DNA of 50,728 nt from an uncultured Bacteroidales bacterium. Its GTDB lineage: Bacteria > Bacteroidota > Bacteroidia > Bacteroidales > Bacteroidaceae. The position numbers were made by a program, and so were the translations under genes. Under the pieces are notes generated by a model that did no database searches, was not told the DNA's origin, and was given only the letters and a program-made list of their open reading frames with translations. Position 1 is the stretch's first letter. Each line of letters begins with the position of its first letter. The stretch is taken from the NCBI GenBank assembly GCA_902798685.1, contig CADBXO010000012.1:1-50728 (forward strand), given 5' to 3'. This document shows, piece after piece, positions 25,368 through 33,684 of the stretch.

Positions 25368-26324
25368 ATGAGACATTTTACTTGCGTTAAGGATCTGGGT
25401 GATCTGCATCAGGCATTGCAGGAGGCCCTTGAGATAAAGAAAGACCGTTTCAAATATGTAGAGCTGGGACGTAACAAGACCCTGCTGATGGTGTTCTTCA
25501 ATTCCAGCCTGCGTACCCGTCTGAGCACACAGAAGGCTGCTCTCAACCTGGGCATGAACGTTATAGTCCTGGATGTGAACCAGGGAGCCTGGAAACTTGA
25601 GACTGAGCGCGGTGTCATCATGGACGGTGACAAGTCCGAGCATCTGCTTGAGGCTATCCCCGTAATGGGTTGCTACTGCGATGTCATCGGCGTACGTTCA
25701 TTCGCACGTTTCGAGAGCCGTCAGGATGACTATGAGGAGAAGATCCTCAACCAGTTCATCCAGTACTCAGGCCGTCCTGTATTCTCAATGGAGGCCGCTA
25801 CCGGACATCCGCTCCAGAGTTTTGCTGACTGGATCACCATTGAGGAGCATAAGACCGTTGAGCGTCCCAAGGTAGTAATGAGCTGGGCTCCGCATCCCAA
25901 GGCTCTGCCGCAGGCCGTTCCCAACTCATTCGCACAGTGGATGGTTGCAGCCGGTTATGATGTAGTGATTACACACCCTGAAGGTTATGAGCTTGATCCC
26001 AAGTTCACTGCAGGTGCCCGTATAGAGTATGATCAGATGAAAGCCTTTGAGGGTGCACACTTCATCTACGGAAAGAATTGGTCATGCGCCAGCCCCGAGC
26101 ATTACGGTGAGGTGCTGAGCAAGGACCGCAGCTGGACTATCAGTGACCGTCAGATGGCAGTTACAGACAATGCGTTCTTCATGCACTGCCTGCCCGTACG
26201 CCGTAATATGATCGTTACCGATGACGTTATCGAGAGCCCGCGCTCACTGGTAATACCCGAGGCGGCCAACAGAGAGATATCGGCCACCGTCGTTCTTAAG
26301 AAAATCCTTGAGGGACTGAAATAA
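25368..26324 (+). CDS. argF': N-acyl-ornithine carbamoyltransferase (ArgF' type)
   Basis: Transfers carbamoyl phosphate to an N-acylated ornithine in the Bacteroidetes version of arginine synthesis. The 318-residue protein closely resembles Bacteroides N-succinylornithine transcarbamylase: FFNSSLRTRLST (carbamoyl-phosphate loop), DVNQGAWKLETERGVIMDGDK, HCLPVRRNMIVTD and the C-terminal EAANREISATVVLKK. Residue 90, which decides between succinyl (Pro in B. fragilis) and acetyl (Glu in Xanthomonas) substrates, is Ser here (codon 25635-25637), so the acyl group is uncertain. I start at ATG 25368; a TTG six bases earlier is less likely. It ends three bases from a converging gene with no terminator between. 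Confidence 0.92.
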   Translation: MRHFTCVKDLGDLHQALQEALEIKKDRFKYVELGRNKTLLMVFFNSSLRTRLSTQKAALNLGMNVIVLDVNQGAWKLETERGVIMDGDKSEHLLEAIPVMGCYCDVIGVRSFARFESRQDDYEEKILNQFIQYSGRPVFSMEAATGHPLQSFADWITIEEHKTVERPKVVMSWAPHPKALPQAVPNSFAQWMVAAGYDVVITHPEGYELDPKFTAGARIEYDQMKAFEGAHFIYGKNWSCASPEHYGEVLSKDRSWTISDRQMAVTDNAFFMHCLPVRRNMIVTDDVIESPRSLVIPEAANREISATVVLKKILEGLK

Positions 26325-26327
26325 GGT

Positions 26328-26960
26328 TTATTTGAAAACCAGCGTATAGTCATAGTCTTCCTTGTAGCCGTTGCTGCTCAGGAAGACTGTGTCATTTTTA
26401 GCCAGTCCGTATCCGTAAAGCGGAATAGAGACATAGGCATGCTTGGTATATACCGGTTCATCACCGTAAGCTTTGTGATAAATGGTGAACTTGGGGCTGC
26501 CAAGACTGTCCTTATATGTGTACAGAAGTCTGTGCCGTGCGTCTTCTTTTGAAACCTTGATGCCCAGATTGACGTTCAGGTATCCGCCTCCGATGTAATA
26601 GCTGATAATCTCCAGAGGATCTTTTACACGCAGAGAATCCGGCACGATGACGTCCTTGGGCGCTCTGTATGAGATGGTGGGGGCCATCTGGATGATACGT
26701 GCTGTCAGGTCCTCGTCAAGTGCTACCGAAACCACCAGTCTGTATGTGGTGTCAGGAACAAGCTTCTCCGACTTCTCACGAACCATGTACTGAGTACCGA
26801 AATCGTTGGTGAGAACGGCTACGTATCCTTCGCTGTCAGTGTTTCCGGTCATATAACCGGAGAACATGGTTTCAATCTTCTCCTCGCGATACGGATCACA
26901 GGATATGACGGCTGCCATTGCGACGGCTGCCAAGGTCAGTAACATGGTGGTTCTTTTCAT
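26328..26960 (-). CDS. NigD-like lipoprotein (tentative)
   Basis: A 210-residue lipoprotein with lipobox AVISC (Cys21) and mainly beta-strand sequence after it. The segment DPLEIISYYIGGGYLNVNLGIKV and the end YVSIPLYGYGLAKNDTVFLSSNGYKEDY resemble the C-terminal sandwich of NigD-like Bacteroidetes lipoproteins, and the first half could be the paired OB-like domain. The assignment is from pattern memory only. Function unknown; the NigD name comes from bacteriocin loci, and nothing here suggests one. Its start overlaps the acyltransferase stop by four bases, making it the last gene of the PASTA-led operon. Confidence 0.6.
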   Translation of the reverse strand: MKRTTMLLTLAAVAMAAVISCDPYREEKIETMFSGYMTGNTDSEGYVAVLTNDFGTQYMVREKSEKLVPDTTYRLVVSVALDEDLTARIIQMAPTISYRAPKDVIVPDSLRVKDPLEIISYYIGGGYLNVNLGIKVSKEDARHRLLYTYKDSLGSPKFTIYHKAYGDEPVYTKHAYVSIPLYGYGLAKNDTVFLSSNGYKEDYDYTLVFK

Positions 26961-28126
26961 TGCTCTGTTACGCTTTTTTGGTTAATGAGAGGATTGGCAT
27001 ACATAGTGAGTATACGCTCCCTTAAGAAATCCCAGTCCGGATTGGGAATATCAATCTTGGCAAGCTGTCCGTCCAGATATTTCTGGAAAGCCTGCTTCTG
27101 TCTGGGTGTGTAGTTATCGGCCTCTGCATTGTCACCACGGAGCATATCCAATGCAATGCGGTTGCAGGGGTAGATACGGTAACCTTCAAAAATGTGCCTG
27201 TCAATTATCTGTGCAACCTGATCCAGGAACTGGTTGCGCGGCACTGAACTGTCAAGAGCGGCAATCTCATTATCTATCGGGGCCGATACCTGATAATGCA
27301 GGTGTCCCTTGAATCCGAATATGCCGGTCTTCATGTTGTCCAGATCGGCCTGCTCGCTCTTTACGTAATCGGGGTTGTCACGCTTGAGCTGGAACTCGGC
27401 GGCCTTGAGCCAGTCACACGGGTCATACTCATAGCTTATGGTAAGCGGGCAGATATGGAGTGACTGCAGTCTCTCTGAGAGTGACATGTCATCGGGTCCT
27501 GACATGGCCAGCATCTTGAGTACGCTCTTCTGGGTGCGGTCATCGGAATCCTTGGCACGGCCTTCGCGCTGAGCCAGCCATACGGGACTCTTCTTCTCCT
27601 CAATGACAAAACGTATGTACTTGGACAGCAGCTTTGATGATTCCAGCAGTTCAGCTGCTGTGGCGGAGCGGTTCACTACGAAACTGCGGTTGAGACGTAC
27701 CAGAGTCTCAATCCACGGATGAATCAGAAGATTGTTGCCGATGGCTATCTCCACTGATTTCTTGCCGGACAGAAGAAGTATGTAATCCAGGTAGGCCGAA
27801 TCCAATACGATGTCACGGTGATTTGACAGGTAGATGTAATCCTGATGATTGTCGGGAAGTGCCGAGAAGTCCTTGGTGAATCCGGTAGTGGCTTTCTTAA
27901 GGATTCTGACCAGGAACGGACAGATCATTCCCAGCTGAAAACTGTTGACTGTCCTGAAGCGTTTGGTGTAGAGCTTGTGTACCCAGATAGGCACACCCTT
28001 GACAACGCCCTTCACTATCTTTACAAAGGCAGGGTCGTTAAGCAATGAGAGTACGGCGCCGCGAACCTCATGGTCCTCCAGAGACCGCATCTTCTCAAAT
28101 TCGGCAGGAATCTCTATCTTTTTCAT
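26957..28126 (-). CDS. Glycerolipid acyltransferase (PlsC/PlsB-like)
   Basis: Predicted to acylate glycerol-phosphate or lysophosphatidate in membrane lipid synthesis. The 389 residues contain the acyltransferase block YLSNHRDIVLDSAYLDY at 99-115, followed by RSFVVNRSATA and WLAQREGRAKDSDDRTQ (the glycerophosphate-binding block). The usual HX4D catalytic motif is not exact: His103 is followed by Asp105 and Asp109, giving HX5D. Large soluble acyltransferases of this sort, annotated as 1-acylglycerol-3-phosphate acyltransferase, are common in Bacteroidetes. It sits two bases after ddl and overlaps the lipoprotein gene, so it is part of that operon. Confidence 0.8.
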   Translation of the reverse strand: MKKIEIPAEFEKMRSLEDHEVRGAVLSLLNDPAFVKIVKGVVKGVPIWVHKLYTKRFRTVNSFQLGMICPFLVRILKKATTGFTKDFSALPDNHQDYIYLSNHRDIVLDSAYLDYILLLSGKKSVEIAIGNNLLIHPWIETLVRLNRSFVVNRSATAAELLESSKLLSKYIRFVIEEKKSPVWLAQREGRAKDSDDRTQKSVLKMLAMSGPDDMSLSERLQSLHICPLTISYEYDPCDWLKAAEFQLKRDNPDYVKSEQADLDNMKTGIFGFKGHLHYQVSAPIDNEIAALDSSVPRNQFLDQVAQIIDRHIFEGYRIYPCNRIALDMLRGDNAEADNYTPRQKQAFQKYLDGQLAKIDIPNPDWDFLRERILTMYANPLINQKSVTEQ

Positions 28127-28128
28127 TT

Positions 28129-29103
28129 TCAGAAACTGTCCTCAATTATCTCTGTAAGTACATCAGTCAGATTCAGACCGGCTGCTCTGATCTGCTGCGG
28201 TATGAAACTGGTGGCGGTCATGCCCGGGGTGGTGTTCACCTCAAGCAGGTTGATCTTGTCGCCGTCAGTAATGATATAGTCGTTGCGGATTATTCCGTGG
28301 CAGCCCAGCAGGTCATAGATCTTGGCTGTCAGGTCCTGGATGCGGTCACGCAACTCATCCGATATGCGGGCGGGAGTGATCTCCTCAACCTGGCCGTTGT
28401 ACTTGGCGTCATAGTCAAAGAAATCAGTCTTGGGAACCACCTCGGTAACCGGCAGTTTGACCTCACGCTTGCGGGTCTTGAAGTAACCGTTGGTAACCTC
28501 GATACCCTGCATGAATGATTCTATCATGATCTCGTTGTTCTCCTTGAACGCTTCCTCGACAGCAGGGATAATCTGCTCGCGGGTCTTGACCTTGGTCGTG
28601 CCGAAACTTGAACCGCCGTCTGTGGGCTTGATGAAGCAGGGTAGACCCACCTTGCTGATGATCTTGTCGGGATCCACCTTGTCACCTTTACGCAGGCGAC
28701 GTGAATCGGCCACATTCACCTTGCAGCTCTTCATGGTCTTGTTGAGCACGAACTTGTTGAATGTAAGTGCCGACGGCAGTACATCACATGTGGAGAAGGG
28801 TATGCGCATGAGTCTGAGATAACCCTCGAACACTCCGTTCTCACCGGGAGTTCCATGTATGATTATGTATGCGTAGTCGAATACGGTCTTCTTTCCCTGC
28901 CAGGTAAAGCTGAAATCATTGCGGTCCACCGGGGCCGATATGTTCTCACTGACATGCACCTGCCAGTTCTTGCCTTCAATCTCCAGGATATAGGGTTCGT
29001 ACTTATCCTTGTCCATGTACTCAAGGATGGTTGCGGCGCTGCGGAGTGATACGGGATTCTCACTTGAGTCGCCGCCTGCTACGATTGCAATCTTGCGTTT
29101 CAT
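28129..29103 (-). CDS. ddl: D-alanine--D-alanine ligase
   Basis: Joins two D-alanines with ATP for the peptidoglycan stem peptide. The 324-residue ATP-grasp protein shows VAGGDSSENPVSLRSA (8-23), HGTPGENG, the ATP-binding PCFIKPTDGGSSFGTTKV and the metal-binding LLEVNTTPGMTATSFIPQQ near the C-terminus. Length and motifs are complete. It lies ten bases after the pseudouridine synthase gene and two before the acyltransferase gene. Confidence 0.95.
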   Translation of the reverse strand: MKRKIAIVAGGDSSENPVSLRSAATILEYMDKDKYEPYILEIEGKNWQVHVSENISAPVDRNDFSFTWQGKKTVFDYAYIIIHGTPGENGVFEGYLRLMRIPFSTCDVLPSALTFNKFVLNKTMKSCKVNVADSRRLRKGDKVDPDKIISKVGLPCFIKPTDGGSSFGTTKVKTREQIIPAVEEAFKENNEIMIESFMQGIEVTNGYFKTRKREVKLPVTEVVPKTDFFDYDAKYNGQVEEITPARISDELRDRIQDLTAKIYDLLGCHGIIRNDYIITDGDKINLLEVNTTPGMTATSFIPQQIRAAGLNLTDVLTEIIEDSF

Positions 29104-29113
29104 TCTTTATATG

Positions 29114-30184
29114 TTATTTTTCAAAATCTCTTGAACTTACATAGTCCCGCCATTTTTCTATCAGCGTCTGCATATCGGCCGGGAGTTCGGAGTTGAAGAA
29201 CATCTCCTTTCCGGTCTTGGGATGTACAAATCCCAATGTCTTGGCATGCAGTGCCTGGCGCGGACATATCTCAAAACAGTTCTGTACGAACTGACGGTAT
29301 TTGCTGAAAGTGGTGCCTTTGAGTATCTGGTCTCCTCCGTAACGCTCATCGCTGAACAGAGGGTGTCCGATGTGTTTCATATGCACCCTGATCTGATGCG
29401 TACGTCCGGTCTCCAGACGGCACTCCACCAGTGACGTGTAACCGAAACGCTCCAGAACCGTGTAATGGGTAACGGCGTGTTTGCCTACCTCGGGGTCAAA
29501 TGACACCGCCATCTGCAGACGGTCCTTGGGGTTGCGGGTTATCTGGCTTTCAATCCTGCCTTCCGCCGGATTGGGAACGCCCCATACCAGAGCCTGGTAT
29601 GCGCGTTTGGTGGTCTTGTCAAAGAACTGCTTTCCCAGACATGTCTTTGCATCGGGTGTCTTGGCTACCACCAGCAGACCTGACGTGTCCTTGTCGATGC
29701 GGTGTACCAGACCTACCTGCGGGCTGTTGGGGTCATAATGGGGGTTGTCCCTGAGATGCCATGCCACGGCATTTACCAGTGTGCCGTGAAAGTTTCCGCA
29801 TCCGGGATGAACCACCAGACCTGCCGGCTTGTTTACCACCAGCAGACAGTCATCCTCATACACAATATCCAGAGGTATATCCTCAGGCTCGATATCGCTG
29901 TTGTAACGCGGACGGTCCATCATGACCGTTATCACGTCAAGCGGCTTTACCTTATAATTGCTTTTTACCGGCTTGCCGTTGGCCATCACCATTCCGGCAT
30001 CGGCGGCATTCTGTATGCGGTTGCGTGATGAGTGCTCCAGATGGTCAAACAGGAACTTGTCTACGCGAAGCAGACTCTGTCCTTTATCGGCCACTACACG
30101 GAAATGCTCGTACAGTTCCGCTGAGTCCGGAGTGGGCTCAAGGTCATCCAAAGACTCTTCTATCTCGTCTTCGAGGTCTGTCAT
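29114..30184 (-). CDS. rluD: RluA-family 23S rRNA pseudouridine synthase, RluD-like
   Basis: Converts uridines to pseudouridine in 23S rRNA. The 356-residue protein has an acidic N-terminal extension (1-33), an S4 RNA-binding domain (about 36-95, RVDKFLFDHLEHSSRNRIQ) and the synthase domain with catalytic Asp in VHRIDKDTSGLLVVAKT. The C-terminal GRTHQIRVHMKHIGHPLFSDERYGG block is complete. RluD is the best guess by length and S4 domain, but RluC-type target choice cannot be excluded. It starts five bases after the PASTA gene. Confidence 0.88.
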   Translation of the reverse strand: MTDLEDEIEESLDDLEPTPDSAELYEHFRVVADKGQSLLRVDKFLFDHLEHSSRNRIQNAADAGMVMANGKPVKSNYKVKPLDVITVMMDRPRYNSDIEPEDIPLDIVYEDDCLLVVNKPAGLVVHPGCGNFHGTLVNAVAWHLRDNPHYDPNSPQVGLVHRIDKDTSGLLVVAKTPDAKTCLGKQFFDKTTKRAYQALVWGVPNPAEGRIESQITRNPKDRLQMAVSFDPEVGKHAVTHYTVLERFGYTSLVECRLETGRTHQIRVHMKHIGHPLFSDERYGGDQILKGTTFSKYRQFVQNCFEICPRQALHAKTLGFVHPKTGKEMFFNSELPADMQTLIEKWRDYVSSRDFEK

Positions 30185-30189
30185 AAGGA

Positions 30190-30804
30190 TTACTCAAAGA
30201 AATCTGAGTCAATAACGGCGGTCGAATCAACTTCCTCAATGCGCTCAACCGGGTTTCCGTTGCCTGCTACAATTGTCAGCAGGGAACCTTCCGGTATCTC
30301 GGTTCCGGCTTCAATCTTTTCGCCCTGATACCTTATCTCATAAACCCAGTCCTGGTCACCGTCTATGTAAACCGTCTTTCCAAGTTTGAATCCGGCTGCA
30401 GTCAGTCTGGACTCGGCAGCTCGCAGTGAACTGTTATCGGCCACATCAGGTACCGCTCTCATGGGCACTTTTCCGGAGTTGAGGGTGAGGTATATCTTGC
30501 GGCCGTCCTTAACATAAGCACCGGGTTTGGGTTTCTGTTCTATGACACCACCCTCAACCATCATGTTGTCATATTTGTAGTCCAGCACCTCATACTTGAG
30601 GCCGGCGGCTGCAAGTGTCTTTCCGGCTTCCTCTTCAAACATGCCTGAAACATCAGGTACGGCTATGTATTCCCCATGAAGGGTGTATGACTTTATCCAT
30701 CTGAATGTGACAAGCAGCAATATCACGGCAATGGCAATCATTACCAGCACATTGAGCAGGATTATCAGTATTCCGCGTCGTTTATTTAACTTGTTGTCCG
30801 CCAT
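30190..30804 (-). CDS. Membrane-anchored PASTA-domain protein without kinase
   Basis: The 204-residue protein has a short basic N-terminus, one transmembrane helix (about 11-36) and two PASTA domains (VPDVSGMFEEEAGKTLAAAG..., about 48-115, and VPDVADNSSLRAAESRLTAAG..., about 118-185), then an acidic tail. PASTA domains bind uncrosslinked muropeptides or beta-lactam-like ligands in Ser/Thr kinases and penicillin-binding proteins; here no kinase or PBP part exists. Topology puts the domains in the periplasm. I choose ATG 30804 rather than an upstream TTG at 30816. Lead gene of the operon with rluD, ddl, acyltransferase and NigD-like genes. Confidence 0.87.
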   Translation of the reverse strand: MADNKLNKRRGILIILLNVLVMIAIAVILLLVTFRWIKSYTLHGEYIAVPDVSGMFEEEAGKTLAAAGLKYEVLDYKYDNMMVEGGVIEQKPKPGAYVKDGRKIYLTLNSGKVPMRAVPDVADNSSLRAAESRLTAAGFKLGKTVYIDGDQDWVYEIRYQGEKIEAGTEIPEGSLLTIVAGNGNPVERIEEVDSTAVIDSDFFE

Positions 30805-30830
30805 TTTTCGATTCAATCAGTTTCAACTCA

Positions 30831-30863
30831 CAAAAATAATCATTTTGGAGTAAAAGGTGCAAA
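30831..30863 (-). promoter_or_regulatory. Promoter of the PASTA-rluD-ddl operon
   Basis: Minus strand: TTTG (30863 to 30860), 21-nt spacer, TATTTTTG (30838 to 30831). Full match to the Bacteroidetes promoter; leader about 23 nt. Confidence 0.75.
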
Positions 30864-30892
30864 GGATGGAGGTGTTTGTTGGAATAAACAAC

Positions 30893-30919
30893 GAGGGCCG
30901 AACTGAATGTCCGGCCCTC
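30893..30919 (-). terminator. Hairpin after rpmH
   Basis: Stem GAGGGCCG (30893-30900) with CGGCCCTC (30912-30919), 11-nt loop. It lies just past the rpmH stop on the minus strand. The better T-run (TTTATTTT) is on the plus side, so it may work both ways. Confidence 0.65.
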
Positions 30920-30943
30920 TTTATTTTACCTTTGTATCAAGGA

Positions 30944-31105
30944 TTACTTCTTGGTTCCGCAGTACTCGTCAGATACTGTCAGTTTCTTGCGGCCCTTGGC
31001 TCTGCGTGAAGCAAGTACACGACGGCCGTTAGCAGTGGCCATTCTCTCACGGAATCCGTGCTTGTTCTTTCTCTTCCTGTTAGAAGGCTGAAATGTTCTT
31101 TTCAT
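30944..31105 (-). CDS. rpmH: 50S ribosomal protein L34
   Basis: A 53-residue basic protein with the L34 signature [22 protein letters not shown] and [19 protein letters not shown]. The C-terminus continues past the ~45 residues of most L34 proteins with EYCGTKK, as Bacteroidetes L34 commonly does. I take the start at 31105; the upstream in-frame extension would run into its own promoter leader. Divergent from efp. Confidence 0.95.
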   Translation of the reverse strand: MKRTFQPSNRKRKNKHGFRERMATANGRRVLASRRAKGRKKLTVSDEYCGTKK

Positions 31106-31153
31106 CGTTATATATTTTTTATTGTTTTCTGTCTGATTTTGGAAATCGGAGGG

Positions 31154-31185
31154 CAAAGGTAGTTTCTTTTTTCATAATATGCAAA
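31154..31185 (-). promoter_or_regulatory. rpmH promoter
   Basis: Minus strand: TTTG (31185 to 31182), 20-nt spacer, TACCTTTG (31161 to 31154). Predicted leader about 45 nt. Confidence 0.75.
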
Positions 31186-31210
31186 TTGCATCTCTTTTTT
31201 TGTCTAAAGT

Positions 31211-31241
31211 TTTGTCTATTTGTCTCATTGCACTACTTTTG
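31211..31241 (+). promoter_or_regulatory. efp operon promoter
   Basis: TTTG (31211-31214), 19-nt spacer, TACTTTTG (31234-31241). Predicted leader about 41 nt; 25 bp from the rpmH -33 box on the other strand. Confidence 0.75.
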
Positions 31242-31285
31242 CAATGCGAAAAGATTTTTATTAATAATAGAACAAACAGACTTTT

Positions 31286-31852
31286 ATGATTCTTTGTCAA
31301 GACATTAAGATCGGCACCTGCATCAACTTGGAGGGCCAGCTTTATTTCTGCATTGATTTTCTCCATGTAAAACCCGGTAAGGGAAACACATTCGTACGTA
31401 CCAAGCTTAAGAACGTGGTTAACGGCCGCGTACTGGAGCGTACATTCCAGATTGGCTTCAAGCTGGAGGATGTTCGCGTTGAGCGTCGTCCTTATCAGTA
31501 CCTGTATCAGGATGAGATGGGTTATATTTTCATGAATCAGGAGGATTTTGAGCAGGTAACCATTATCAAGGACCTCATCAACGGTGTTGATTACCTCAAG
31601 GAGGGTGAGGTTGTTGATGTTGTTACCAACGCCAACACAGGTGAGATCCTGTTTGCAGATCTGCCCGTTAAGGTAGTGCTCAAGGTTACATATACAGAAC
31701 CCGGCCTTAAGGGTGATACGGCTACCAATGCCACCAAGCCCGCTAAGGTTGAGACCGGTTGCGAGGTTCGCGTACCTCTGTTCATCAATGAAGGTGAGCT
31801 GATCGAGGTCGACACCCGCGACGGATCATACCAGGGCCGCGTAAAGGCATAA
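31286..31852 (+). CDS. efp: Elongation factor P
   Basis: EF-P enters the ribosomal E site to speed peptide bonds at stalled polyproline runs. The 188 residues form the usual three beta-barrels: KOW-like domain I with loop VKPGKGNTF (Lys32 at the tip), middle OB domain and C-terminal OB domain ending [13 protein letters not shown]. The tip residue is Lys and no epmA, epmB or earP-type modification gene is in the window. The gene precedes radC by seven bases. Confidence 0.96.
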   Translation: MILCQDIKIGTCINLEGQLYFCIDFLHVKPGKGNTFVRTKLKNVVNGRVLERTFQIGFKLEDVRVERRPYQYLYQDEMGYIFMNQEDFEQVTIIKDLINGVDYLKEGEVVDVVTNANTGEILFADLPVKVVLKVTYTEPGLKGDTATNATKPAKVETGCEVRVPLFINEGELIEVDTRDGSYQGRVKA

Positions 31853-31859
31853 GGAATGG

Positions 31860-32555
31860 ATGAATAAGCCAGACAAGCTGAATCTTAAGCAGTGGGCCGT
31901 AGAGGATCGCCCCCGTGAAAAGATGAAGCAAAAAGGCGCAGGCGCGCTTACAAACGCTGAGTTATTGGCGATTCTAATACACACTGGAAACACTGAAGAT
32001 TCGGTGGTGGCTTTGACCCAAAAAGTGATGGCTTCCTGCCGCAACAGTCTTTCCGAACTTGGAAAACTTAGCGTCGGGGAGCTTTGCTCTTTTAAAGGAA
32101 TAGGTGAGGCCAAGGCGATAACAATCCTGGCCGCATGTGAATTGGGCAGACGCCGTAAGGAAGAGAAGCCTTTGCGTAAGCCCGTTATTAGGACGTCGCG
32201 TGACATCTATGACTGGTTTTTTCCCGTCATGGCCGATAAGCAGGTCGAGGAGTGCCATGTGCTGCTGCTCAACCAGGCCGGCAGGGTGGTGGACAGCATA
32301 CTTGTAAGTCAGGGAGGCCTGACGAGCGCATCGGTCGATGTCCGCCTTATTGTTCGTGAAGCGATTGTGCGCAGGGCTACGGCTGTGGCAATGTGTCATA
32401 ATCATCCGTCGGGCAATCTTATACCCAGCCGTCAGGATGACGGTTTGACGACAGCTGTCCGTCAGGCGTGCTACACGATGGATATATCTTTGCTGGATCA
32501 TGTGATATTCACTGACGGCGGATATTACAGCTATGCCGACCATGGTCGGCTGTGA
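31860..32555 (+). CDS. radC: RadC-family JAB/MPN domain protein
   Basis: The 231-residue protein has a helix-hairpin-helix-like N-terminal part (ELLAILIHTG, then LCSFKGIGEAKAITILAACELG) and a C-terminal MPN/JAMM domain (about 105-230). The zinc-binding motif CHNHPSGNLIPSRQDD keeps both His and the Asp. RadC was named for DNA repair but that role is disputed; hydrolase activity is inferred from the metal motif. It sits between efp and the DUF59 gene with 7-base gaps. Confidence 0.92.
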   Translation: MNKPDKLNLKQWAVEDRPREKMKQKGAGALTNAELLAILIHTGNTEDSVVALTQKVMASCRNSLSELGKLSVGELCSFKGIGEAKAITILAACELGRRRKEEKPLRKPVIRTSRDIYDWFFPVMADKQVEECHVLLLNQAGRVVDSILVSQGGLTSASVDVRLIVREAIVRRATAVAMCHNHPSGNLIPSRQDDGLTTAVRQACYTMDISLLDHVIFTDGGYYSYADHGRL

Positions 32556-32562
32556 GTTGAAG

Positions 32563-32877
32563 ATGAGTGAGAAGTTTGATATAGAGGAGAAAGTCGTAGA
32601 GGTACTCAAGACCGTTTATGATCCTGAGATACCCGTTGACATATACAATCTTGGCCTGATCTACAAGGTTGATGTCGATGATGACGCCAATGTGGTCATT
32701 GACATGACGCTGACGGCACCCGGCTGCTCTCTGGCGGATTTCATCGTTGAGGATGTCCGTCTCAGGGTCGAGGGTCTTGAATGCGTCAAATCAGCCACGG
32801 TCAATCTGGTCTTTGAACCCGAATGGGACAAGGATATGATGTCCGAGGAGGCCAAACTTGAATTGGGACTGATATGA
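32563..32877 (+). CDS. MIP18/DUF59-family iron-sulfur assembly protein
   Basis: A 104-residue protein of the SufT/PaaD/MIP18 type: VLKTVYDPEIPVDIYNLGLIYKVDV at 14-38 and the conserved cysteine in LTAPGCSLADFI. Members help iron-sulfur cluster maturation or delivery, often with suf genes; none are here. A start at 32533 would overlap radC by 23 bases and add ten residues unlike the family, so I use ATG 32563. It overlaps lpxH by four bases (ATGA). Confidence 0.88.
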   Translation: MSEKFDIEEKVVEVLKTVYDPEIPVDIYNLGLIYKVDVDDDANVVIDMTLTAPGCSLADFIVEDVRLRVEGLECVKSATVNLVFEPEWDKDMMSEEAKLELGLI

Positions 32878-33638
32878 AACAGGTTTATTTTATCTCTGAC
32901 GCACATCTGGGCTCATGGGCTATTGACCATAAGCGGATGCAGGAACGACGTCTGGTGCGTTTTCTTGATGATATCAAGGACAAGGCCCAGGCCATCTATA
33001 TGCTGGGTGACATGTTTGACTACTGGTATGAGTTCAAGTATGTCGTACCCAAAGGCTACACCCGTTTTCTGGGCAAGATATCCGAGCTTACGGACAGCGG
33101 CGTCGAGGTACACTATTTCATAGGCAATCACGATATCTGGTCTTTCGGCTATCTGGAGCGCGAATGCGGCGTCATACTCCATAAGGAACCTGTAACGGTC
33201 GAGATCATGGGTAAGGAGTTCTTCCTGGCTCATGGTGACGGAATGGGGGATCCCAGCCGTACGTTCCGCTTTATGAGAGGTATCTTCCGCAGCCGTGTAT
33301 GCCAGTTCCTCTATTCCCTGCTGCCCACACGCTGGAGCATGTGGTTTGGCCTGTCTTGGGCAAAAAAGAGCATGGAGAAACACCGTCTGAACGGAGTGGA
33401 CAAGTATCTGGGTGAGGATAAGGAGTTTCAGGTCATCTATGCCAAGGAGTATCTTAAGTCTCATCCCGACATCAACTTCTTCATATTCGGACACCGTCAC
33501 ATAGAACTTGATCTGATGCTGAGTCATTCAAGCCGTCTGCTTATACTCGGTGACTGGATCACGCAATACACCTACGCCGTGTTTGACGGCAAAACCCTTA
33601 CGATGAATAATTACCTCGAAGGAGGTGACAATAAATAA
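32874..33638 (+). CDS. lpxH: UDP-2,3-diacylglucosamine diphosphatase (LpxH-like)
   Basis: Cleaves UDP-2,3-diacyl-GlcN to lipid X in lipid A synthesis at the inner face of the inner membrane. The 254-residue metallophosphoesterase has SDAHLG (Asp9, His11), GDMFDYW, GNHDIW, LAHGDGMG and FGHRHIE, i.e. all five metal-site blocks. Substrate choice is by family similarity. Last gene of the efp-radC-DUF59-lpxH run; a strong terminator follows directly. Confidence 0.88.
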   Translation: MKQVYFISDAHLGSWAIDHKRMQERRLVRFLDDIKDKAQAIYMLGDMFDYWYEFKYVVPKGYTRFLGKISELTDSGVEVHYFIGNHDIWSFGYLERECGVILHKEPVTVEIMGKEFFLAHGDGMGDPSRTFRFMRGIFRSRVCQFLYSLLPTRWSMWFGLSWAKKSMEKHRLNGVDKYLGEDKEFQVIYAKEYLKSHPDINFFIFGHRHIELDLMLSHSSRLLILGDWITQYTYAVFDGKTLTMNNYLEGGDNK

Positions 33639-33667
33639 AAAAAGCTGCCCCGAAAGGCAGCTTTTTT
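33638..33667. terminator. Bidirectional terminator, lpxH / ackA
   Basis: Stem AAAAAAGCTGCC (33638-33649) with GGCAGCTTTTTT (33656-33667), 6-base loop. T-runs on both strands suit the two converging genes. Confidence 0.9.
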
Positions 33668-33684
33668 ATTTCAGTTCTCCGCTA

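Noticed and set aside
31106-31285. Possible small gene in the rpmH-efp gap
   Set aside because: The short frames there cover the two divergent promoters and are low-complexity, A/T-rich sequence.
32533-32562. Earlier start of the DUF59 protein overlapping radC
   Set aside because: The added ten residues are not family-like and overlap radC by 23 bases.
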